Assembly: GCF_002368415.1 (NCBI RefSeq)
Contig: NZ_AP018290.1
Location: 10,097,717-10,161,716 of the forward strand
Origin: Calothrix sp. NIES-4105
GTDB lineage: Bacteria > Cyanobacteriota > Cyanobacteriia > Cyanobacteriales > Nostocaceae
DNA: 64,000 bases
Reading direction: 5' to 3'
Part shown: in pieces, positions 16,587 to 24,023 of the stretch
Numbering within the stretch: the stretch's first letter is position 1
Layout: the number at the start of each line of letters is the position of its first letter
Notes under the pieces: model-generated
The model's database searches: none
What the model was told of the DNA's origin: nothing
Seen by the model: only the letters and a program-made list of their open reading frames with translations
Position numbers and translations under genes: made by a program

Positions 16587-17018
16587 ATGGCTTACGAAAA
16601 TAGCAGTTACACAAATTTACTCATATCTTTCCCCCCGCGTCCTATAAAATCTGAACAAGATTTTGAAAAAACTCAATCAATAGTCGATAAACTACTTGAC
16701 AAAGGAGAGTTGACGGAGGAAGAAAAAGACTATTTGTTTGTATTAGGAATGTTGATTCATGAATACGAACAAAATCTCGATTTGGTTCCAGACATTTATG
16801 GAGTAGAGCTACTGAAAGTTTTAATTGAGGAAACAGGTCTAAAACAAAAAGATTTAGTAAGCATCTTCAAAACGGAATCAATTGTTTCTGATATACTTAA
16901 TGGCAAGCGCAAATTAACAGTCGAACATATTCAGAAGCTTGGGGAATTTTTCAACATTTCACCTGCTGTGTTCTTCCCAGCTAATTCATCATCAAGAGAC
17001 TTTTTAGAAGTAGCTTAA
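16587..17018 (+). CDS. higA: HigA-type antitoxin with C-terminal HTH
   Basis: 143 aa partner of higB. The N-terminal half, FPPRPIKSEQDFEKTQSIVDKLL followed by LTEEEKDYLFVLGMLIHEYE, is the conserved toxin-binding part of this HigA group. The C-terminal half is an XRE helix-turn-helix: ELLKVLIEETGLKQKDLVSIF, then SDILNGKRKLTVEHIQKLGEFF. It probably represses the operon with the toxin as co-repressor. Spacing to higB is 91 bp, longer than the usual near-overlap, so an internal promoter is plausible. Confidence 0.88.
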   Translation: MAYENSSYTNLLISFPPRPIKSEQDFEKTQSIVDKLLDKGELTEEEKDYLFVLGMLIHEYEQNLDLVPDIYGVELLKVLIEETGLKQKDLVSIFKTESIVSDILNGKRKLTVEHIQKLGEFFNISPAVFFPANSSSRDFLEVA

Positions 17019-17053
17019 ATTTAAGTATCAGCACTACATTCGCTGTCATGTAC

Positions 17054-17078
17054 ACTTGTATGGTGGGCACTGCCCACC
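17054..17078. repeat. GGTGGGC-ACT-GCCCACC palindrome
   Basis: A 7-bp stem hairpin between the converging higA and SDR genes, in the same family as the copies at 41033-41080. It could terminate either transcript. Confidence 0.5.
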
Positions 17079-17778
17079 CTACAACTTCAACCAACCAGGA
17101 TTTAATTGTGTAAGATTTATTTCCGACATACAAGACGCGCGCGAAAGCTTAAGGCAACAATCAATCACAGATATTAAATCGCTAAGTGGTATAGGAACTT
17201 GAGGAGAAAAAGTACTACTAGCAATGTCATTTAAAACTTCTGGTGTCGCAACATTTCCAGGATTAATTAGTGTAAAACCAATCCCAGTATTACTAAGTTC
17301 AATCTGCAAAGCTTGTGCGGCGCCACGTAATCCAAATTTAGAAGCTGTATTTGCTACTTCTCTTGTTGCTTGATTGTCCAGACCTGACAATGAGCCGATA
17401 AAAATTACTTTTGGCACCTGAGATTTTTTTAAAGACGATATTAATCATGAATGTTAGTTTAACTGGAGCTATAAGATTAACAGCTATTACGTGGTCAATT
17501 TCTTCATAACTACTATTAATAAAATTATAATCGCTGGTAAAGGCGCCTTTCTCCCAAGTACCTCCCAAAAACAGAAGCGCATCTAAAGGTTTACCATCAA
17601 AAGCCGCAACAACTTTACCAATACCTTCCTGCTTTGAAATATCTGCTTCAATCCATTTTCCATATTTTGATGCATTTCTCGAAACACATACTAGGTTCTC
17701 TACTTTGTCGTGGTAATACTCTGCAACTGCAAGACCTATTCCACGGCTGGCGCCAACAATCAGTATATTTTCAGCCAT
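17079..17778 (-). pseudogene. Short-chain dehydrogenase/reductase, frameshifted at an A7 run
   Basis: NAD(P)-dependent SDR in two frames. The first part (17778 to about 17430) has ILIVGASRGIGLAVAEYY (Rossmann TGxxxGIG type), DALLFLGG and VNLIAPVKLT. The second part (about 17430 to 17079) reads KKSQVPKVIFIGSLSGLD, then ASKFGLRGAAQALQIEL and LINPGNVATP. Removing one A from the A7 run (T7 on the plus strand, 17424-17430) joins them into one about 232-aa protein, VFKKSQVPKVIF. The usual active-site YxxxK appears as TASKFG with Thr in the Tyr position, so catalysis is doubtful even in the joined form. Polymorphism, sequencing error or slippage are all possible. Confidence 0.8.
17424..17430 (-). 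other. Homopolymer A7 that breaks the SDR frame
   Basis: Run of seven T on the plus strand, preceded on the coding strand by TTT. Six instead of seven bases would restore an uninterrupted SDR protein. TTTAAAAAAA is a plausible slippage site. Confidence 0.75.
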
Positions 17779-17921
17779 GAGCGTAAATTTTACTTTATTT
17801 CTTCAATATTTTAGACATCTGGCTTTTTTTATTTTTAGTTCGTATAGTAAATATTACCCAATAAAGCCTTACATGGTAGGTATTATATTATAGAAATGAA
17901 GTTAAAAATTAAAACTTATTT

Positions 17922-18212
17922 ATGAAACGAAACGAAGCGTTAAACTTACTTAAAAGTCAGCAAATAAAACTAAAAGATTTTAGTGTAAAATCTTTAATTT
18001 TGTTTGGTTCTGTTGCACGAGATGAGGCAACTTCTGAAAGTGATGTTGATTTGCTGGTAGAATTTGAAAAGCCTGTAGGCTTATTCACTTTTGTGGATTT
18101 ACAAATATATTTAGAAACACTTCTTGGTTGTAGCGTCGATTTAGGAACACCTGACTCTCTTAAATCTTATTTGCGTGAAACAGTAATGGGGGAAGCTGTA
18201 CGTGTCTTCTAG
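17922..18212 (+). CDS. mntA: MntA-type minimal nucleotidyltransferase antitoxin
   Basis: 96 aa minimal nucleotidyltransferase. LILFGSVARDEATSESDVDLLVEF contains the GSxARDE signature and the DxD metal-binding pair. In the MntA/HepT systems this enzyme adds AMP to a Tyr of the HEPN toxin and so silences it. Its stop codon overlaps the toxin start (18202) by 11 bp, indicating translational coupling. A decayed second copy of its 3' end lies at 19155-19252. Confidence 0.9.
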   Translation: MKRNEALNLLKSQQIKLKDFSVKSLILFGSVARDEATSESDVDLLVEFEKPVGLFTFVDLQIYLETLLGCSVDLGTPDSLKSYLRETVMGEAVRVF

Positions 18213-18549
18213 AAAACTAAAACAGAGGATTCAAGACATTTTGGAGATTGGCACTGAGATCGGGGTGTTTACTCAAGGTATGAGTTTTACTGATTTTCAA
18301 GAAGATATGAAAACAGTAAGAGCAGTTCTTTATAATATGGCTGTTATCGGTGAGGCAGCAGCAAGTTTAATGCCAGAAGTTGAAGTTGCTTATCCAGAAA
18401 TACCTTGGGTTAAAATTCGAGCGATGTGGAATATAGTTATTCACGAGTATTTTAGGGTAAATTTAGAAATCATTTGGGAGACGATTCAAAGAGATTTACC
18501 ACCATTGTTGGAACAATTACAAGAATTACAATCAAGACTAAATAGCTAA
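18202..18549 (+). CDS. hepT: HepT-type HEPN toxin with altered RX4H motif
   Basis: 115 aa HEPN (DUF86) RNase partner of mntA, start GTG at 18202 within the mntA end. Helices match the family: KQRIQDILEIGTEIGVF, MKTVRAVLYNMAVIGEAAASL, and the active-site region. That region reads IRAMWNIVIHEYF, where family members usually have IRAMRNILIHEYF. The catalytic Arg of the RX4-6H motif is thus Trp; the His and the AMP-accepting Tyr of HEY remain. The toxin is probably weak or dead, a state compatible with escape from toxicity. A single C-to-T change (CGG to TGG) would explain it. Confidence 0.87.
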   Translation: MSSRKLKQRIQDILEIGTEIGVFTQGMSFTDFQEDMKTVRAVLYNMAVIGEAAASLMPEVEVAYPEIPWVKIRAMWNIVIHEYFRVNLEIIWETIQRDLPPLLEQLQELQSRLNS

Positions 18550-18578
18550 TCTTTACATTTTACAAATGATATAAGATT

Positions 18579-18974
18579 TCAGCTTGAAAACTCTTGAAGT
18601 AACTTTATAACCTCATCAGCCTGTGAGAGTGGCACAAACAAGTGATCATGATAATAAGCAGAAACTGGATTAACGCTAATGCCATGTTCTGCTAGCTTAC
18701 CAGTGATGGCTGCCAGAAAACCAACAGCTTCTAAGCTAGAGTGTACCGAGAGAGTAATCATGCGGAACACAAAGGTGTAAGAAAGTTCGTATGTATCAGC
18801 TAGATGACGAGAAAGAATCAGCGTCAACCCCTCATCTTCTATAAAAGTGCATATGAGCTTAAGATTTAGATAATTATTATCTTTGTGATTCACACTGCAA
18901 AAAACGTACTCACCCTCGCGAAGAGTACGCTGCATGAATTGTAACAAAGTATTAAGATTGGTTTCTCCTTGCAT
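18579..18974 (-). CDS. ACT-domain protein (DUF2241 type)
   Basis: 131 aa. The pattern GETNLNTLLQFMQRTLREGEYVFCSV, GLTLILSRHLADTYEL, FRMITLSVHSSLEAVGFLAAITGKLAEHGISVNPVSAYYHDHLFVP is that of small two-ACT proteins of unknown function. ACT folds usually sense amino acids; SSLEAVGF and NPVSAYYHDHLFVP are the conserved ligand-side loops. Soluble and stand-alone. The start ATG at 18974 lies beside the duplicated debris at 18980, so its promoter region has been rearranged. Confidence 0.85.
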   Translation of the reverse strand: MQGETNLNTLLQFMQRTLREGEYVFCSVNHKDNNYLNLKLICTFIEDEGLTLILSRHLADTYELSYTFVFRMITLSVHSSLEAVGFLAAITGKLAEHGISVNPVSAYYHDHLFVPLSQADEVIKLLQEFSS

Positions 18975-18979
18975 AGTAT

Positions 18980-19260
18980 GATTTTTTTTAAAGACAGTAT
19001 TAATTCTTTTGTAAGTTTAACCGGAGCTATAGGAATCCTAAATGGTTTTTGAAAAAATCTAGGTACCTTACGTAATATTTCAAAAATTAAATAGGATTTC
19101 TATATGAGGTTAACAGCTATTACATGGTATTCAAAAATAAAATAGGATCTCTATATTTAGAAACACTTCTTGGTCGTTCCGTCGTCGGTACACCTAACTC
19201 TCTGAAATCTTATTTACGTGAAACAGTCATGGGGGAAGCTGTGCGTGCCTTGTAGAAAAA
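18980..19260. pseudogene. Decayed second copy of SDR, mntA and hepT fragments
   Basis: Two segments repeat the sequence of 17424-18245 with many substitutions. The first, 18982-19030 plus 19107-19128 (TTTTTTTTAAAGACAGTATTAAT, then TTAACCGGAGCTATA and GTTAACAGCTATTAC), matches 17424-17490 of the SDR gene. The second, 19155-19290 (TATTTAGAAACACTTCTTGG to GGGGGAAGCTGTGCGTG), matches the 3' end of mntA and the first bases of hepT. Everything between has been lost. This is the scar of a tandem duplication. Confidence 0.8.
19029..19106. repeat. About 78-bp insertion with inverted ends in the SDR remnant
   Basis: The SDR similarity is interrupted by sequence that begins TATAGGAATCCTAAATGG and ends AAATAGGATTTCTATATG, imperfect inverted repeats of each other. 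A third end-like piece, AAATAGGATCTCTATA, follows at 19140-19155. Size and ends suggest a MITE-like insertion. Confidence 0.5.
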
Positions 19261-19589
19261 TGAAGCACTCGTATTTAAGATATTTTAGAGATAGGCGCCT
19301 TCCTTGAGGGTTTTATACTTGCTTACCATCTTCAGTTGTGCTATAGTACAATGCGACTAGTCATGACTAGCATCTTCCTTTCTACGCATGAAAAGTTTGT
19401 ATTCACTAACAGCTTTGTAATTTGGCGAGATTCAAAACACATTATTGGCGTATTCTTCCAGAATGGTAGTACTGAAGATACTAAAACTATTGACTATTGT
19501 AATGCTATACTGCTATATAGTTAAACCGTTGAAGGCACAGAGAGCGTTGGCGCCAGGTTCACGTTGCGCTTGTCTTGAAAACGCAGAAA

Positions 19590-19665
19590 TTTTAACATCG
19601 CGGACGAATTAGCGGTAACTGCGTTTGTAGTCCAAGATAACTGTAACGCGATTACCTTACTCCCT
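19590..19665. pseudogene. Short decayed fragment of the TolC-like gene
   Basis: TTTGTAGTCCAAGATAACTGTAACGCGATTACCTTA repeats 20577-20612 of the TolC-like gene (AILDYNRAFANLQ region, minus strand) with a few substitutions. It implies a second duplication event in the same debris zone. A frame at 19336-19524 between the two scars has no homology I recognise. Confidence 0.65.
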
Positions 19666-19681
19666 ATATACCAATCCAAAT

Positions 19682-19698
19682 GTGAACCATTGGTTCAC
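19682..19698. repeat. GTGAACC-ATT-GGTTCAC palindrome
   Basis: Third member of the palindrome family at 9459-9561, here with a 3-base centre. Confidence 0.6.
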
Positions 19699-19813
19699 AT
19701 TTTTAAAATGTCTAAAAACTACTTGCATCACCAAGGTAGTTATTTTTTCTAAAAACGTGATAGAAATCTTAATAAAAAAGGTATTGTTGCAATAGATTTA
19801 GTTAGGTGGGAAT

Positions 19814-20308
19814 ATGATTAAAGACAAAAGACAATATGAGTATAGCCTCGATTGTGCGAAGAAATTTGCGTATTCTATAGATTTAATAGAAAAAGATGAA
19901 GATTGGAAGCAAAGAGAGCCAGAAAGTTGGCAGCTTGACATTGATGTAAAGTCTTCTCATTTAAAGGCTTTACAAGAAGAAATTAGCGAGTACGAAAGGC
20001 TAATTAGTTGCAATAATATCCAGCCAATCCAGGTAAGTTTTGGAAGTTTACATGAATTATTAGATGCTTTAATCAAAGCTCGCATAGCAGCTAAAATTAG
20101 CCAGAAAGAATTAGCTGAAATATTAGGTATTGACGAACAAAGGATTAAACAGTGTGAAGAGAAAAATTATAGATGTGCCACTGTTTCGGAAATAATTCAA
20201 GTCAGCGCAGCACTAGGTATTGAAATGAATGGAATTATTAAAGTTGATTTTGAAGAAATAGAGGAGGGCATAAAAACTGCCCATTATAGAAATCAACGGC
20301 GAAAATAA
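19814..20308 (+). CDS. Helix-turn-helix protein, antitoxin-like
   Basis: 164 aa. The N-terminal 65 residues form charged helices (LKALQEEISEYERLI). The C-terminal part is an XRE-type HTH: DALIKARIAAKISQKELAEILGIDEQRIKQCE, then VSEIIQVSAALGIEM. The layout resembles HigA-like antitoxins whose toxin-binding part precedes the HTH. No RelE/HigB-like partner lies beside it, so it could be an orphan antitoxin left in the debris zone or a stand-alone regulator. GGTGGGA lies just ahead of the ATG. Confidence 0.75.
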   Translation: MIKDKRQYEYSLDCAKKFAYSIDLIEKDEDWKQREPESWQLDIDVKSSHLKALQEEISEYERLISCNNIQPIQVSFGSLHELLDALIKARIAAKISQKELAEILGIDEQRIKQCEEKNYRCATVSEIIQVSAALGIEMNGIIKVDFEEIEEGIKTAHYRNQRRK

Positions 20309-20531
20309 AAAATAAATTTACAATCCAAAGCCTCATAAGTAAGTTGGTGCCAAGATTTGTATTTATGTAACCTTTTGTAAGGGAAAAGGTTCTTCGTTTC
20401 CCTTTCCCCTCAAAACTTGATTAAAGTGCAATACTAAAATAACCTTCGCATTTAAACATAGCAGCACATGACTAAACAGCTAGAACTAGCGTTTGAAGGA
20501 TATTTCACACATTCAACCCAATATTAATTTA

Positions 20532-22121
20532 TTAGGTTCTAGCAGAAACTGAACGTTGTAAGTTAGCAAACGCGCGGTTGTAGTCCAAGATAGCTGTGAC
20601 GCGATTACCTTGCGCGCGTGTGAGGTCATTTTCTGCTGCAATAACATCGGTTTGAGTGCCAACACCAGCTTGAAACCGTAAACGCGCGAGTCGTAGTGCT
20701 TCAGTCGCTTGGTCTACTGCTGCTGCTGCTGTTTGCACGTTGTCTAAATTTGATTGCAACTGAGCATAGTATTGTTCGACTTCAAAACGAATTTGGTTAC
20801 GCTGGTTCGCAAAGTTGCTTTCTGCTATTGCAATATTCGCTTTTGCTTGGTCAGCTTGCGCGCGTGCTGCACCTCCATCGAATAAGTTCCAATTCGCACG
20901 CACACCTATTGAGTATCCGTCAGTGGCGCTAACATTATCGTTGTACTGGTCTAACACGTCATAGCTAGCAACAAATGCAACTTGTGGGCCAAGTTGTCCT
21001 AAAGCAAATCTACGTCGCTGCTCACCAATGTTACGTTCAGCTAGACGCTGTTGTAGCTCTGGTCTATTTTGAAATGCTTGGACAATTGTTTCTTCGAGTC
21101 TTTGGTTCCACAACCCTGCTACTTCTACTCGGTCGGCAGTGCTTATACTTATTGTTTGTGGGATGTTTAATAATGCAACTAATTGCCGTTGTGATATTTG
21201 CTGTCTAGCACGCGCGTTTGCTAGGTCTTGTTGAGCATTCGCAAAGTTTACCTGTGAACGCAATACATCAAACCTTGTTCCTACACCCACGCGCTCAAGT
21301 GCTTGAGCATCGCGTAAACTCGCGCTTGCGTTTTCTGTTGCAGCAGTACTAATTCGTACTTGTTCGTCAGCAGCTTGTAAATCGTAGTAACGGGTAGTCA
21401 CTTGAAGCTTGATTTCTTGAAACCGCGTTTCTACGTTTAACTCGTCAATTCTTAGCTGTTCTTCTGTAGCACGAATGTTTGCTGCTGTGCGACCTGAAGT
21501 GTAAATGTTGTAATTAACTTCGGCTCGTCCGTTGAAAGCTGTTCTACCTTTATCACTGCCTGGTGGCGCCACACCTGACTCTACAGAAAGTCGGTCGGTA
21601 GCAGATCTGCTGTTTGTAATACCGCCATTAACACTAACTGTCGGGTAAAGTGCTGCTTGCGACTCTCGTAGTGACGCGCGACTGCGTTCGAGTTCGAGAA
21701 GCGACGTTTGCAGTTGTGGATTGTTTCGACGCGCGATTTCGAGCGCTTGAGTCAGCGTAATTGCTTGATTTTGCCGAATTTGAACTTCAGCAGGTTTGGT
21801 TGGAAAAAGAAGAGGGTTCGGTGGTGCGGGAATTTCTGAGGTTTTTGAGGGAGGGAGAGCTTCTGAAGAAGTGGAAGGTTTGGAAGCAACAAAGGAGTCA
21901 GAGAGAGATATCGAGGCAATTCCCCCTAATTTTGCTGCTTCTGTGTGGATAGGTTGAGCTACTTCCTTACCACGTTCAATATTATTATCTCTACCCGCTT
22001 CCTTAATACTTTTTTGTTCTGTTAAAGTTTTAGCTTCAGCATTTTTGATCGAAGTGGGAAACAAAAAAGCTAAAGCAATGGCAACCCAAGAAGAATGTAG
22101 CAGAAATCGATATAGATTCAT
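20532..22121 (-). CDS. TolC-family outer membrane efflux protein (HgdD-like)
   Basis: 529 aa from the ATG at 22121, preferred over a TTG at 22238 because it opens with a signal peptide (FLLHSSWVAIALAFLFPTSIKNAEA). A low-complexity Ser/Pro linker follows to about residue 110. Two OEP repeats come next: ITLTQALEIARRNNPQLQTSLLELERSRASLRE with TNSRSATDRL, and the second with RFQAGVGTQTDVIAAENDLTRAQGNRVTAILDYNRAFANLQ. It should form the trimeric outer membrane and periplasmic channel of an ABC or RND export system. In Anabaena the TolC protein HgdD exports heterocyst glycolipids; the HEP genes nearby make that role plausible here, though not proven. Confidence 0.85.
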   Translation of the reverse strand: MNLYRFLLHSSWVAIALAFLFPTSIKNAEAKTLTEQKSIKEAGRDNNIERGKEVAQPIHTEAAKLGGIASISLSDSFVASKPSTSSEALPPSKTSEIPAPPNPLLFPTKPAEVQIRQNQAITLTQALEIARRNNPQLQTSLLELERSRASLRESQAALYPTVSVNGGITNSRSATDRLSVESGVAPPGSDKGRTAFNGRAEVNYNIYTSGRTAANIRATEEQLRIDELNVETRFQEIKLQVTTRYYDLQAADEQVRISTAATENASASLRDAQALERVGVGTRFDVLRSQVNFANAQQDLANARARQQISQRQLVALLNIPQTISISTADRVEVAGLWNQRLEETIVQAFQNRPELQQRLAERNIGEQRRRFALGQLGPQVAFVASYDVLDQYNDNVSATDGYSIGVRANWNLFDGGAARAQADQAKANIAIAESNFANQRNQIRFEVEQYYAQLQSNLDNVQTAAAAVDQATEALRLARLRFQAGVGTQTDVIAAENDLTRAQGNRVTAILDYNRAFANLQRSVSART

Positions 22122-22420
22122 ATGGGACGCGCGTTTAAGTGTGTCAGCAACAAGTTGATAAGCAGTTGAAGCGAGGTTAAAATGAACCAAAGCGCTCCGG
22201 CACTTTGTGAAGTGAAATGAATAATAAGTTAAGCTCAAAATAGCTCAATTAACTGTTAGCCATTAACTAAAGTATGCTTGGAGAGGTGTTTACAAATAAA
22301 AGATAGCTAAAAAATTAGATTCCCAACTTACTTAAAAAGTCAGAAATCTAAATAATTTCTCTTGATTCTTTAATTAGGCAGCAAATTTAAACTTTAAACG
22401 CTTCAAAAATTTTTCTCGGT

Positions 22421-23581
22421 TTAGTTAACGAACTGGAGTTGTCCTGAGCGACATTTATCATTAACTTGTTGCTCAAACAAATCTACATAGCACTGTGCTT
22501 TACTAATCCAAGTGTTATCTTGAGCTACCATGCGAGCAGACTTACTCATTCTATCTCTAAGTTCTTTATCTTCTATTAATGTAGTAAAGGCGCCTGCTAA
22601 TCCATCTACATCATCTGAGTTGGATAATACAAACCCAGACTCTTTTGTTACTAACTCTGCTCCTCCTGCGGTTATTGCGGTAATAACGGGTAATCCCGAT
22701 GCCATTGCTTCAAGTAATACTAAAGTACAAGCTTCGTACCGCGATGGCAATACAAAAAAATCGACCGCTCGCATAATCTGCGCGACATCTCGACGGAAAC
22801 CAGTAAAGTATACGCGGTCACTCAATCCTAAATTTTCTGCCATTTCCAAATATGGACTACCCTCTGTATCTCCCACTACAACTAGATGTAGTGATGGGAC
22901 TTTAGCGGTTGCTTTAAGCACTGTATCTAAATTTTTGCGGTTTGTGCGAATGTCTCCGACGAACAGCCCTAAATCTAACGCTTCTGGCAAACCTAATTGC
23001 TGACGGTCTACAACTTCAGGAAAGAATTCTTTTGTATCAACGCCATTATGAATAACTTTAATACGCTCACTTTTTATACCAAGGTCATCAATTAATTCTT
23101 GCTTAACTTTTTCTGATACAGCAATTGACACCTTTGCTTGCTCAAACGCTTTCTTTTCCCAATCAGCATTAAGTATACTGTAAATCCAATGGTAAACTCC
23201 ATAAAAACTGCGGTTAATACGAGCGGTATGCACCGGAGAACGGCGCCATGAAGTATGAACGAAGTGGCAAGCATTTACAGAAGCTGGAAATGAAGTTACA
23301 GCACCGCACGTTTGTACTAAGTCAAACTCCGAACGATGTTTATATAACCATGCAGCACTAAAAACCGAAAATAGCATTTCTTGAATTAGTGCCGTTGGAA
23401 ACTTCTCTACGTCAAAATGAATCCAGTTGACTAATTTATGTTCTTGAAGTTCCGAAGCTAGTTTTCTGGTAACTAAGGTTACTTGATGACCGCGACGAAT
23501 TGCTTCGCAAACAATTTCATAATTGACACGACCCTGACCATCGCCTTTTATAACATAAGGTGTGACTATGCACAATTTCAT
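22421..23581 (-). CDS. Glycosyltransferase family 4
   Basis: 386 aa cytosolic GT-B enzyme. N-terminal MKLCIVTPYVIKGDGQGRVNYEIV is the acceptor-domain start. AVSEKVKQELIDDLGI with VIHNGVDTKEFFP marks the interdomain region, and the C-terminal donor domain shows LGLFVGDIRTNRKNLDTVLKA, FTGFRRDVAQIMRAVDFFVLPSRYEACTLVLLEAMASGLPVI with the E-x7-E motif. Likely adds a sugar to a lipid-linked or envelope glycan. It is on the HEP-island strand but about 3 kb from the main run, separated by a gene on the other strand. Confidence 0.88.
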   Translation of the reverse strand: MKLCIVTPYVIKGDGQGRVNYEIVCEAIRRGHQVTLVTRKLASELQEHKLVNWIHFDVEKFPTALIQEMLFSVFSAAWLYKHRSEFDLVQTCGAVTSFPASVNACHFVHTSWRRSPVHTARINRSFYGVYHWIYSILNADWEKKAFEQAKVSIAVSEKVKQELIDDLGIKSERIKVIHNGVDTKEFFPEVVDRQQLGLPEALDLGLFVGDIRTNRKNLDTVLKATAKVPSLHLVVVGDTEGSPYLEMAENLGLSDRVYFTGFRRDVAQIMRAVDFFVLPSRYEACTLVLLEAMASGLPVITAITAGGAELVTKESGFVLSNSDDVDGLAGAFTTLIEDKELRDRMSKSARMVAQDNTWISKAQCYVDLFEQQVNDKCRSGQLQFVN

Positions 23582-24023
23582 AAATAAACAATCCTTGCTG
23601 CAGTATTAATCAAATAATATCAGTGATAATAAATATCACAGTATAATTTGAAGTATATTAATCAATATTATTAATACAACTTTAAATTACTAATTTTGAA
23701 AAAACAGTATACTTTTTATAAACTTTCAGTAAAGTTAAAACATTTGTCAGCCTTTTTGCTAATTTACTTACAAACGCACTATTAATTGAATTTATTATAT
23801 ATCAATAATAATACTAAGTATACCTGAAAAATCTTAATCATGAATGCAAATCAAAATAATGTTTTAGGACTGAATAGCTTACTATGATTCAACTTTTAGA
23901 GATTGAATACAAAAAGTCTTATAAGCATTTATGAAAGGAGGTGTATTTTTATACAGCAAAATCTTTTTCAGTCATTCTGTAGCAGAAATGTAAAAATTTG
24001 TAATTAGAAAATGAAATTTGAAC
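23582..24023. other. AT-rich divergent intergenic region with an orphan strong Shine-Dalgarno
   Basis: About 440 bp between two divergent genes, so promoters for both should lie here. AAAGGAGGTG at 23934-23943 is a perfect anti-16S match, but no start codon follows at the right distance; the only frame there encodes 20 residues (23931-23993). No clear hairpin was seen. Confidence 0.4.

Noticed and set aside
19336-19524. 62-codon frame between two decay scars
   Set aside because: No homology recognised and its surroundings are rearranged debris. Could be real but cannot be supported.
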